Shown here: one piece after another, positions 51,646 to 59,267 of the stretch
Layout of the letters: every line of letters starts with the position of its first letter
How positions within the stretch are numbered: position 1 is the stretch's first letter
Notes under the pieces: generated by a model
Database searches by the model: none
What the model was told of the DNA's origin: nothing
The model's input: the letters and a program-made list of their open reading frames with translations, nothing else
Position numbers and translations under genes: made by a program
NCBI RefSeq assembly: GCF_025630775.1
Contig: NZ_JAOSZE010000015.1
Span: forward strand, 124,001 to 188,000
DNA: 64,000 bases
From: Actinoplanes sp. KI2
Lineage (GTDB): Bacteria; Actinomycetota; Actinomycetes; Mycobacteriales; Micromonosporaceae
Direction of reading: 5' to 3'

Positions 51646-52824
51646 TCAGAAGTCCTGGCAGGGCTTGCCGTTGACGGCGAATACCGACGGCGCCGCCGCG
51701 CTGGTCCGGTACGAGCCGAACAGGCCGACGGTGGCGGCCCTCCCCGGGGCCACGCTGCGGTTCCAGTCCGGCGGCCCTAGCGCCACGTCGGCGCCGGACT
51801 GCCGGAATGCCCCGTTCCAGCTGGTGGCGATCTGCTGGTCACCGCCGAAATGGAAGGTGGCGGTCCAGTCGGTCAACGTACTCGTCCCCCGATTGGTCAC
51901 GGTCACCTCGGCGACGAAGCCGTCCGCCCAGGTCGACAACGGGTGGTAAGTGATCGCGCACGTCGGCGGGGGCGGTGAACTGGCCGGCTCCGAACTCGGC
52001 GGACCGGGCGACGACGAGCCGGACGGCCGGACCAACAACGAGGCGGAGGCGAGCGACACGTTGCCGGCCGCGTCAGTGGCCCGGACGAAGAACTCGTCAT
52101 GCGGCTCGCCGTTCGGTCCGGTCCGGCCGAGCGACACAGTGAACGTCGTGAGCTGCGTAGGAGCGATTATTCGCGATGCGCTGTCGTCGTAGGCCGAATA
52201 GATGATGTAGCCGGTGACGCCCACGTCGTCGGTCGAAGGGGACCAGGACAGCCGGACCGCGCCGGTTTCCGGGTACTCGGCCACCTTCAGATCTTTCGGC
52301 GAGGTCGGCGGTGTCTGATCGGGTGCGGTGTCGGACGCCGGTGTGACGACGTTGACCTGCTCCGACATCGGCGACCGGAGACCGGCCACGTCGACCGCGG
52401 CGATCAGCACCCGGTACTGCGTTCTGGGGGTGACGTTGCTGGTCAGGGTGGTCGACGTGACATTGCCGGACGACTTGAAGTAGTAGTTGTCGCTGAACGA
52501 CTGCAAGTAATAAAGGTCGTAGTGGTCGATCGCCCCGCTCGACGCGGTCCAGGTCACGGTGAGCGAGGTGGCGTGGGCCACCACGGCCACATTCCTGGGC
52601 GCGGCCGGACCGGGGGACGACGACACGGAGGATGTCGGCGGGAGGGGCACCGTCGGGGACGCTGCCACCGTGGCGGTGGGCGGGGACGTGGGGACGGTCG
52701 TGAGGCCCAGCACGAGACCGGGCGGGGCGCTGCCCAGGGCGGCGTGGCCGGAGATGATCCCGACCCCGGTGAGCGACGCCGTGAGGACGATCGCGAGGGC
52801 AGTCCTTCGCGGACGGTGCGGCAT
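51646..52824 (-). CDS. Secreted FN3-FN3-CBM2 carbohydrate-binding protein without catalytic domain
   Basis: The 392-aa protein has a signal peptide (residues 1-30), a Pro/Thr/Ser linker, two fibronectin type III domains (about 74-165 and 175-265) and a Pro/Ser linker. A C-terminal family 2 cellulose-binding module (about 288-392) reads CAITYHPLSTWADGFVAEVTVTN and later TVGLFGSY and CQDF with the paired cysteines. No glycosidase or esterase domain is present, so it may bind cellulose or chitin as an adhesin or have lost its enzyme part. Confidence 0.88.
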   Translation of the reverse strand: MPHRPRRTALAIVLTASLTGVGIISGHAALGSAPPGLVLGLTTVPTSPPTATVAASPTVPLPPTSSVSSSPGPAAPRNVAVVAHATSLTVTWTASSGAIDHYDLYYLQSFSDNYYFKSSGNVTSTTLTSNVTPRTQYRVLIAAVDVAGLRSPMSEQVNVVTPASDTAPDQTPPTSPKDLKVAEYPETGAVRLSWSPSTDDVGVTGYIIYSAYDDSASRIIAPTQLTTFTVSLGRTGPNGEPHDEFFVRATDAAGNVSLASASLLVRPSGSSSPGPPSSEPASSPPPPTCAITYHPLSTWADGFVAEVTVTNRGTSTLTDWTATFHFGGDQQIATSWNGAFRQSGADVALGPPDWNRSVAPGRAATVGLFGSYRTSAAAPSVFAVNGKPCQDF

Positions 52825-52904
52825 CGTCCGACCTTGACCGAGCCATCGATGGTCGTCAAGACGCGTTTTGACCGTCGGCGCGGATATCGCCAGGCTGGGC
52901 GCGC

Positions 52905-53165
52905 TCAGCCGACCCGCATCTCCTCGAGGAACGCGACCAGCTCACGCCAGCGGCGCCGGTCGGTAGAGGTTTGGCCGGGCGGCGGGAACGCGTCGCGGCG
53001 CTCCGGGCGTACGAGGTGAGCTGCCGGTCGCGGTCGGCGCGGGGCCCCAACTCGTTCTCGAACGCCGGCACGGCATCGTCCGGCACCACGGGGCCTGGGC
53101 CTCAACGACATCGCGGAGCCAGCGCAGAGCGGCCGCAATTTCCCAGAGCGGCCTCGTAGAATGAT
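52905..53165 (-). pseudogene. Decayed gene in three frames, family unknown
   Basis: Plausible protein sequence passes through three minus-strand frames: LWEIAAALRWLRDVVEAQAP, then VPDDAVPAFENELGPRADRD and RQLTSYAR, then PERRDAFPPPGQTSTDRRRW and RELVAFLEEMRVG to the stop at 52905. Two single-base losses explain both switches (near CCAGGCCCC and TACGCC). The combined piece does not match a family I recognise. The upstream part of the gene is missing or unreadable. Confidence 0.6.
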
Positions 53166-53369
53166 TCTGACGGTCTCGCTCGGCCCACCGAGACGGTGCA
53201 CCTGGCCCCGCCAGCGTCGTCCCCACAGACGGTGTGACGGTCTCAGCTGGCCCCAACAGGCGCCTCCCCTCGCGACTACTGACCGTTATCGTGACACGCG
53301 TAGCCAGCATGCGGATCGCGGCCAAATCCGGGTGTCCAATGATCAACGCGGTCATGCGAGAGTCTGTTG

Positions 53370-53651
53370 GTGACCTCCCTCGAGCACGGCGATCGACGGT
53401 TCCAGACTCTGGCCTACCACGACGCGATACGGCACGACGGTCCAGCACTCGAACTAGCCGAGCTGGTGGACGGTGAAGTGGGCCCGGCGCTTATGACGGT
53501 CCTGTTCTTTCCATCCGACGCCAGCAAGGCCGAGGTCGTGCTGACAAACAGCAGTCTGCCGCTGCCAATCATCACAGCGTTTCTAAAGGAAGCCGGCCGC
53601 GAGCAGCACCGCCTGAATGAAGCGTCTCCGGAGCGAAAGGCCCAGTCCTAG
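53370..53651 (+). CDS. Hypothetical protein
   Basis: The 93-aa frame from GTG 53370 reads VTSLEHGDRRFQTLAYHDAI then LAELVDGEVGPALMTVLFFP, an alpha/beta-like protein with reasonable coding bias. No family is recognised. It could be a small immunity-type protein or the remains of a larger gene; TTG 53367 is an alternative start. There is no clear ribosome-binding site. Confidence 0.4.
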   Translation: MTSLEHGDRRFQTLAYHDAIRHDGPALELAELVDGEVGPALMTVLFFPSDASKAEVVLTNSSLPLPIITAFLKEAGREQHRLNEASPERKAQS

Positions 53652-53832
53652 CCCGAGACGGTGCCCGATCCCGCTTCATCAGCAAGTGGGCTCGCCGACG
53701 AAGCGGCTGCGTCGTTGCGTAGCGAACGAATTGCGGCAGAACAATGCGAACAATGACACTGACGACGAGAAGCATCGGTGGGGACGGCGTAACGCTAGGT
53801 CGAGAACGAGGCGAACGTCCTTGGGCGAGTAG

Positions 53833-54558
53833 TCAGTGGGTGCTAACAAGCAGCGAACTGAGATAGAGGGCGCCAACCCCTAAGCCGATGCCGCTGCCGA
53901 TCAGAGCGGCATTCCGGCCGTTGTGACTGCGGTCGGCCAGAGAGGTCTGAATGAATACGAGGGCGCATAAGCCCACGCCGATCGGAGGGCAGCCGATGAA
54001 CAGCAAGCAGAGCGGCAGGTACCACCTGATGCCACCGTTCATCGCCCAGCGCGCCATCGCGCCCGGCGGCTTCCTGTGTTCGACTGGCAGCGGCGGGTAG
54101 GGCAGCGTTCCGAGGATCGGCGGTGGGTCGGTAGGCTGCTGCCAGGTCTTAAGAGTGTGCGAAGCGGGTTCGCGCTGCGCGATTTCACCGATCGGTTCGA
54201 CGTCGCGGGATTCCAACGACGACCCCAGCCCGTCCGTATCCCGCGCGGCCCCATCCTGTTCAGTGCGAACCGCCAGGTATCGGCGGACCCCCCGCTCAGT
54301 CTCCGCACCCACCGCACCCAGAGCCTCCAGCAACGCCCGCGCCTGAGCCTCATCGGCCGGCAATGCCAGACCCCGCAGCATCTCACCGACCCGACTTGCT
54401 GAGGTCAGACCCATCGCCGCGGCCAGGCTACGCAAGCTGGGCAAGCCGTTGGCCCGGTGGACCCGGTCGCAGTAAATCAGCCAGTCACGCCGTACCCCGG
54501 ATTCCGGCCACGCCTGCCGATTGATCGACTTGCCTCGTCCTGCGCGGCTCGATCCCAT
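53833..54558 (-). CDS. HTH-headed membrane protein, module copy 2
   Basis: The 241-aa protein has an N-terminal HTH-like region (residues 17-95: DWLIYCDRVHRANGLPSLRS then LAAAMGLTSASRVGEMLRGL) of the same kind as the 48686 gene, with matching GxPSLRxL and L-x-G pattern. A polar linker follows and then two C-terminal membrane helices (WYLPLCLLFIGCPPIGVGLCALVF about 176-200 and ALIGSGIGLGVGALYLSSLL about 217-236). The ATG at 54558 is chosen; the frame is open further upstream to 54720. It is divergent from a tiny membrane protein. Confidence 0.7.
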   Translation of the reverse strand: MGSSRAGRGKSINRQAWPESGVRRDWLIYCDRVHRANGLPSLRSLAAAMGLTSASRVGEMLRGLALPADEAQARALLEALGAVGAETERGVRRYLAVRTEQDGAARDTDGLGSSLESRDVEPIGEIAQREPASHTLKTWQQPTDPPPILGTLPYPPLPVEHRKPPGAMARWAMNGGIRWYLPLCLLFIGCPPIGVGLCALVFIQTSLADRSHNGRNAALIGSGIGLGVGALYLSSLLVSTH

Positions 54559-54574
54559 CTCGTCCGGCAACCCT

Positions 54575-54584
54575 TCTGTGATCA
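54575..54584 (-). promoter_or_regulatory. TGATCACAGA motif, module copy 2
   Basis: Read toward the HTH gene (minus strand) this is TGATCACAGA, identical to the motif before the HTH-WD40 gene. It sits 16 bp upstream of the chosen ATG and is part of a TGTGATCACA palindrome. Confidence 0.4.
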
Positions 54585-54784
54585 CAAATCTGGCGGTGTG
54601 TGCGGTGACCGTGCGCCTAGTGTGCCCTGTCCCGCTCGTGATCGGTCGCGCCACCCCGCCATTCGTAGCGCTCACCGAATAGCACACGGCAGCGCACAGT
54701 CGCATCTCCCGCCGGATCACACGCTGTCAGCACAAACACGGAGCGCCTGCTCTGGACCACCAACCAGCGATGGGACCTGCGCAG

Positions 54785-54916
54785 ATGAATACCCTGATCG
54801 GCGTCGCCACGGCCGTAGGTGCACTGGCAAGCCTGGCCACCTCCGCTATCAACCTCGCCGCTGCCGTTCGGCTACGGTCGCAACGAAACAGCAACCGCGA
54901 ACGGCAGCGTGACTGA
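54785..54916 (+). CDS. Tiny single-helix membrane protein, module copy 2
   Basis: The 43-aa frame has one hydrophobic helix (residues 4-29, LIGVATAVGALASLATSAIN then LAAAV) and a strongly basic tail (RLRSQRNSNRERQRD). It lies divergent from the HTH-headed membrane protein. It resembles the 38-aa product at 48331-48447 in length, topology and the S-L-x-T-x4-L-x-A-A pattern. It lacks an obvious ribosome-binding site, so confidence rests on the paired arrangement. Confidence 0.5.
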   Translation: MNTLIGVATAVGALASLATSAINLAAAVRLRSQRNSNRERQRD

Positions 54917-55003
54917 GCGCCTCGCCAAATGAGCCGCCGGAGAGGCACCCGTACGGGGCCTGTCCGGCGGAACGAAGGAACGCGCCCACCGCGATGGTTT
55001 AAC

Positions 55004-55036
55004 GCGATATCAGACCTTTCCTGTACAAGATATCGC
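55004..55036. repeat. Inverted repeat GCGATATC/GATATCGC
   Basis: Perfect 8-bp arms (55004-55011 and 55029-55036) separated by 17 bp in the gene-free stretch. It could be a regulatory dyad or element end. Confidence 0.45.
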
Positions 55037-55552
55037 CCTCCAGGATCAGACACCCGCAACGAGCAACGAACACCTTCCTCCGGAGGTCATTCCTCCTGGC
55101 TCGCCGATAAGGCATGTAACTTCATGACGGACTTCATCGGCGACGCCCCTAGGAGACCTGAGATGCGTACTACATGCACTATCATTGGCAAAAGGGTGAT
55201 TTGACCAGAGATATCCCGGCCGCGCCAGCCGTCACGCGACGTAATTGCCACGGTCGTGGAGTCTCTCCGCCGGCGCGAAACCCAACGAGTCGGCGTGAGT
55301 CGGCGCCGCATGCCCGTCGCGGTAGCGTGAGGTCCGAGGCTGGCACCTTTGTTGGTGGGAGATCGACAGCGGGCGGTCACTGCTTCTTGATTGTCATGAT
55401 CCACCAGCGGTGGCCGGGGCCGCAGCGGCGACGCTGTTCGTGGGTCGGATCTCCATAGCGGCGCTGCAGCGGTTGACCATCGGTTAGCGGTTCAGGGCAG
55501 GCGTCGGCGTACGGCTGGCAGTGTCACGATCGGGCCCTGAACAGCGTGAATG

Positions 55553-55614
55553 CGGTTCGGGTTGTGCCACGTCCGGTCCACGGTACTGGTCTGGGGGCGG
55601 CCCCCAGACCCCAC
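55553..55614 (+). repeat. Interspersed repeat, copy c, with tRNA-type terminator flank
   Basis: The core CGGTTCGGGTTGTGCCACG then TCCGGTCCAC (55553-55581) is followed by the hairpin CTGGGGGCGGCCCCCAG (55591-55607) and ACCCCAC. This downstream block matches the flank of the tRNA remnant at 45035-45058 with one mismatch, linking the repeat family to that site. Confidence 0.75.
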
Positions 55615-55700
55615 GGTCCGGTGGTCGCTCCGAGGCGTATCGGTTGTGGCTGTGCGCTGGTCAACTGCCGTGGCGGGGCATGATGGCGAGCGGCGTTGCG

Positions 55701-56330
55701 CTAGACGACCCGTCGTGAATTTGAGAGCCCCGGCTTGGGCTTGGGATCTATTCGGGTCTCGTGCAGTCTATTCCTGCGCCCATCGGCGCCCTCTCCTACC
55801 AACGACTCAAGCCAGGCCGAAGTGGTCGGCATTTCAGCAGAAGGTACGCCCATGCTACGCCGCGCCGCCCTATAGAAGTTCATCCGAACTCGTCGATACT
55901 CATGGAAAGTGTCTCGCCACCTCCTGGCATCGACTGGCAACTCGCCACGAGCCATTTGTTGCATCCGCCAAACCTGGCGATTAAGAACGACTCCCGCGTC
56001 GATCGTTTGGCTGTCTCCCAGCATGAGAACGCCTTCGAATGCTACGGAACGAGCAGCTTCAGCGTAACTGAGCTCTTCTAGCGCGACGTCTCCAGCCACT
56101 GACTTGATCGTTTTTGCGATCCCGGTGCGCGCCAGCAGTTCAGCTACCGCCGTTGAATTGCGTTTGATCGTGGCGACATAACCGATGTATGCATCGAGCC
56201 TGCGATCATCCCACCGGACGCCTTGTTGGCGCTGCCACCGGGACCGCTCAATCATGCCAGTGCTCACGAAGGCCATTCCTCCGCCGATGACCACGCCCAA
56301 CAGCGGAAGGAGTTGCATTGTGACGTTCAT
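55701..56330 (-). CDS. Hypothetical membrane-anchored protein
   Basis: The 209-aa protein has an N-terminal membrane helix (residues 4-26, TMQLLPLLGVVIGGGMAFVS) followed by SRWQRQQGVRWDDRRLDAYI and a helical soluble region. The layout resembles the 10320-10895 gene, so both may be the same uncharacterised actinobacterial family. ATG 56330 follows AGGGGGCGGC. Function unknown. Confidence 0.7.
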   Translation of the reverse strand: MNVTMQLLPLLGVVIGGGMAFVSTGMIERSRWQRQQGVRWDDRRLDAYIGYVATIKRNSTAVAELLARTGIAKTIKSVAGDVALEELSYAEAARSVAFEGVLMLGDSQTIDAGVVLNRQVWRMQQMARGELPVDARRWRDTFHEYRRVRMNFYRAARRSMGVPSAEMPTTSAWLESLVGEGADGRRNRLHETRIDPKPKPGLSNSRRVV

Positions 56331-56513
56331 GCCGCCCCCTAGTTGAGATGTCATCTGAACGGTAGGTAACCGGGACAACCTGAAGCCGCGTCTGCCGCTG
56401 GGGGCACGGTCGTTCGCCTCCAGGTTCTATGAGGCCGGCACCTCATCCTCACCGTCACCCTGACGCCAGCTTGCCAAAGTGCACTGGCAGGGAACGTCAA
56501 GGACGATCGTGGA

Positions 56514-56540
56514 CGGTGGGCATGGTGCAACGTTCGACCC
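56514..56540 (+). repeat. Interspersed repeat, copy d
   Basis: CGGTGGGCATGGTGCAACG then TTCGACCC lies just beyond the 3' end of the IS5-like remnant, followed by a degenerate CTGAGGGCGACCCAGGG hairpin block. Confidence 0.65.
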
Positions 56541-56569
56541 CCGGCACTGACCTGAGGGCGACCCAGGGC

Positions 56570-56850
56570 CCGCGGTCTGCTCGACGACGTTGCGCAACTT
56601 GTCCAGGCCCTTGATGCCTGGCGACTTCGGCTTCGGGATGATCGGTTCGCGGCGTGACCACGTCGGCGGCGGCGATCGGCGAGGTGCCACGCTCGGCGGC
56701 AAGCCTGGCGGAATTTCTCGCTGCTGTAGCCCTTGTCGGCCAGTATGACCTCGAAGCGGCGCCGGGGTCGGCCCGGCCGGCAATCGGTGGGTAGCCGTCG
56801 AGAAGCGCGTTGCCCCGTTGACTCAGCGTCACGGCCACCGTGGCGGCAAA
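56570..56850 (-). mobile_element. IS5-like transposase remnant
   Basis: Three minus-strand frames together give LLDGYPPIAGR, then RRRFEVILADKGYSSEKFRQ, then IIPKPKSPGIKGLDKLRNVVEQ. This is the C-terminal DDE region of IS5/IS4-type actinobacterial transposases (second Asp in LADKGYSS, Glu in VVEQ). At least two frameshifts and loss of both ends make it inactive. No terminal inverted repeats could be identified. Confidence 0.75.
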
Positions 56851-57018
56851 TGCTCGGTCAGGCCGACAACAACGCACCTGATCTTGGTGTCACGCCGCTC
56901 AGGGTCGCCGGGAGGAGCGATTCCTTTCGGGCGCCTCGGCGGTCTGTATCCCAGAGACGTCGATCCTCGGAAACGGCCAGGATCCGGCCACCCGAAGATC
57001 GTCAGAAACGGAGGAAAG

Positions 57019-57450
57019 ATGCCCGCCGTCCCGTCCGACGAGGAGTTCCGGACCTACAACCAGGGTGTCATCAGCGAGTTCCGCGCGAATCACGGCACGG
57101 TCAGCCGGCCGCCGTTCCCGATCCTGCTGCTGACCACCACCGGAGCGCGGACAGGACGGCAAACGACCGTGCCACTCGGTTTCGGCATCGACGACAGAGG
57201 CCGCGTGTTCGTGGTCGCGTCCAAGGCGGGCGCGCCCAAGCATCCGTCCTGGTTCCACAACCTGCGAGCCAATCCGGCAGTGACGGTCGAGCTCGGCGAC
57301 GGCTCCTACCGGGCCCGAGCCGTCGTTACGACAGGCGAGGAGCGCGAACGGCTCTACCGCAGGGTCTCCGACGGCACCTCCGCCTACGAGCAGAACACCA
57401 ACCGGGTGTTTCCGGTCGTCCTCCTTGAGGGCGTGCCCGCCCCTGCCTGA
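57019..57450 (+). CDS. F420-type nitroreductase family protein (DUF385/Ddn-like)
   Basis: The 143-aa protein has the Ddn-like split beta-barrel pattern: LLLTTTGARTGRQTTVPLGF (about residues 32-51), VVASKAGAPKHPSWFHNLRA (about 63-82) and VTVELGDGSYRARAVV. These actinobacterial enzymes reduce quinones, nitro compounds or other substrates with deazaflavin F420. ATG 57019 has GGAGGA upstream. It appears intact inside the accessory region. Confidence 0.9.
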   Translation: MPAVPSDEEFRTYNQGVISEFRANHGTVSRPPFPILLLTTTGARTGRQTTVPLGFGIDDRGRVFVVASKAGAPKHPSWFHNLRANPAVTVELGDGSYRARAVVTTGEERERLYRRVSDGTSAYEQNTNRVFPVVLLEGVPAPA

Positions 57451-57602
57451 CCAGCACGGCCAGCGGTCGCGACGACGCCACCTTGATCCGCGAGCCTGGC
57501 GGTCCGCCGTTGAGGCAGCCGACGCCGGGTCACCTGACCGCTCGCACACACCGAGTATTCAGCGAACGAACCGACATAGGGATCCCCGAAACCACGGCAG
57601 AG

Positions 57603-57631
57603 CGGTTCGCATGGTGCAACGTTCGGTCCAC
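57603..57631 (+). repeat. Interspersed repeat, copy e (closest to consensus)
   Basis: CGGTTCGCATGGTGCAACG then TTCGGTCCAC; the best match to the family consensus. It lies between the F420-type gene and the VapC fragment. Confidence 0.75.
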
Positions 57632-57737
57632 CCTTTAGCTGGCCTGCGCGGGAGTGGAGGTCAGTTGAGGCATTGCGCGAACCACGCCCTCGCTGGGCCG
57701 AGCGAGTGGTGTGCTTCCTGCAATCGAGCTGGTGGCG

Positions 57738-57935
57738 TCACGCGGTTATCTCCTGCCGCGGATCGAGGAGCGAGATGCCGGTGTCGATGAAGTCGTTGGT
57801 GTTGCGGGTGGCGAGGGTCGCGGCCTGGGATCGGCAGATCGCGGCGATCTGGCCGACGAGCGCGGCGGAGCGGTTCGCATGACGCACGCGCTCACCGAAG
57901 AGGCTCGAGATGCCGCACTCCTGGGCGGTCGACAA
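57738..57935 (-). pseudogene. VapC-like PIN-domain C-terminal fragment
   Basis: The minus strand reads VGQIAAICRSQAATLATRNT and NDFIDTGISLLDP to a stop at 57738. This is the last third of PIN-domain toxins, with the acidic region in TLATRNTNDF. The N-terminal Asp and middle parts are missing, and no antitoxin gene is adjacent. It is a relic of a toxin-antitoxin locus, not functional. Confidence 0.7.
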
Positions 57936-58010
57936 CGTGTCTCTTGACTAGTAGTCGTGCCGTACGGGAAGCTGTCCTTCGCGCCGATGGCAGGCGTGGA
58001 AGGAGCAATC

Positions 58011-58889
58011 ATGACCGACAGCGCACCGTCCGATCCTGCGTCTACGCGGCCGGTGCCGGCGCGCGACTTCGACGGCTTGTACAAGGCATTGCTGGAGGCC
58101 CACCCCCGCGACGCGCTGCACCTGTTGTGCGGCGCACGACTTGACGGGCGGGCGGTGGTCCTCGATGGGCCGACCGAGCAGCCGCGGCAACGTAGCCGCC
58201 AGCGCGACAAGGTGTTCCTGGTCCGGCGTGACGACGGGATGCCCGCCGACATTTACCATGTCGAGGTCCAGGTTCAGCGCACCGAGGACTTCCAGGAGCG
58301 GATGGTGGCCTACTGGGCGGCCCTGGCGCTCAAGTACCGCCGCGCGGAGCACCGCATCCACCAGGTTGTGCTCTGGCCACTGGGTGGGGGATACCCGGGC
58401 CGTTTCACCCGCGACCGGGCCCGGCTCGACTACCGGTCGGTCAACGTACCCGACGACCTGGACCCCGGGATGCTCCTGGCCAGCCCGTTGGCGCCGCTCG
58501 CGTTGTGGTCCCAGAAACCGCCACCCGATCTCGCGGAACGGGTCGCCGATCGGATCGCCGCAACCAGTGCACTCGAGGAACAGCTGGTCCAGATCGAGCT
58601 GGGTATGCTCGTGGGAGGTTCGCTGGCGGCCCAGGTTCTCGACGCATTGCGAAGGAGAGGCATGACCGACGTTCTCAGGCAGACGGAGACGGGCCGCGAA
58701 ATCGCCCGCGAAAACCGAGAGCAAGGCCTGGAGCAGGGTCGCGTCGACGGAATGCGGGCGCTCCTACGGGCGAGATATGGCGACCTGACCGACTTGGACG
58801 ACCTCGCCCGGCGACTGGCCGGTCGCGACCACGACGGAAACATCGCACGCATCGTCGCCGGCGCGACCTTGACGGAGCTGCGTTCCTGA
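58011..58889 (+). CDS. Rpn/PD-(D/E)XK nuclease family protein
   Basis: The 292-aa protein resembles recombination-promoting nuclease (Rpn)/YadD-like proteins. The core reads KVFLVRRDDGMPADIYHVEVQ with the Glu-x-Gln motif (about residues 73-93), then FQERMVAYWAALALKYR. A helical C-terminus with a charged repeat (REIARENREQGLEQGRVDGM) ends in the usual RALLRARYGDL tail. AAGGAG lies 7 bp before ATG 58011. Such genes are mobile and linked to recombination or phage defence. Confidence 0.82.
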   Translation: MTDSAPSDPASTRPVPARDFDGLYKALLEAHPRDALHLLCGARLDGRAVVLDGPTEQPRQRSRQRDKVFLVRRDDGMPADIYHVEVQVQRTEDFQERMVAYWAALALKYRRAEHRIHQVVLWPLGGGYPGRFTRDRARLDYRSVNVPDDLDPGMLLASPLAPLALWSQKPPPDLAERVADRIAATSALEEQLVQIELGMLVGGSLAAQVLDALRRRGMTDVLRQTETGREIARENREQGLEQGRVDGMRALLRARYGDLTDLDDLARRLAGRDHDGNIARIVAGATLTELRS

Positions 58890-59267
58890 GCCGTGCCTCG
58901 CCCTAGCGCGCCAGCCAGATCGAGACTCCCGGACCCACTCTGCGGTGGGCGCGCCGGGCGGCCAGGTCACAAGCCGTCCGGGCCACGCCCGAACCGGTCA
59001 GGTGGCATGGAAACGGATCACCGGAGACAAGGCAGCGGTATGCATGCGGCAACGTCCGGCCCACGGTACTTGCCCGGGGGCGATCACGCTTAGAAACCTT
59101 GTCCGTTGCGTGGCGGCGGTCGTAGGCCTTCAGAATCTGGCCGGGCTCCGACCCCGATAGGGACGCCACCATAGACCTGCCCACAGGGACAGGAAGCCAT
59201 GGATGGCCCCGGGCCATGACGGTGGGAGTGACCTCCCGGCGGCCGGGCGTTCCGGCCCCGGCCGGCT
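58890..59267. other. Intergenic stretch with repeat copy f, no gene
   Basis: No supported gene. It holds repeat copy f at 59036-59064 and marks the right edge of the accessory region before the MFS gene. Confidence 0.55.
59036..59064 (+). repeat. Interspersed repeat, copy f
   Basis: CGGTATGCATGCGGCAACG then TCCGGCCCAC followed by GGTACT and a degenerate CCCGGGGGCGATCAC block, matching the layout of copy c. Confidence 0.65.

Larger units (their letters stand above)
54917..55700. other. Intergenic stretch of about 780 bp with repeats but no gene
   Basis: No convincing coding frame. It contains an 8-bp inverted repeat GCGATATC/GATATCGC (55004-55011 with 55029-55036) and interspersed repeat copy c with its attached hairpin (55553-55614). 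Confidence 0.6.

Noticed and set aside
55087..55404. 105-residue minus-strand protein
   Set aside because: No ribosome-binding site, odd composition and no recognisable motif in a repeat-containing intergenic stretch.
45052..59267. Prophage or integrative conjugative element
   Set aside because: No integrase, relaxase, structural phage or conjugation genes were found, only an IS remnant and scattered accessory genes.
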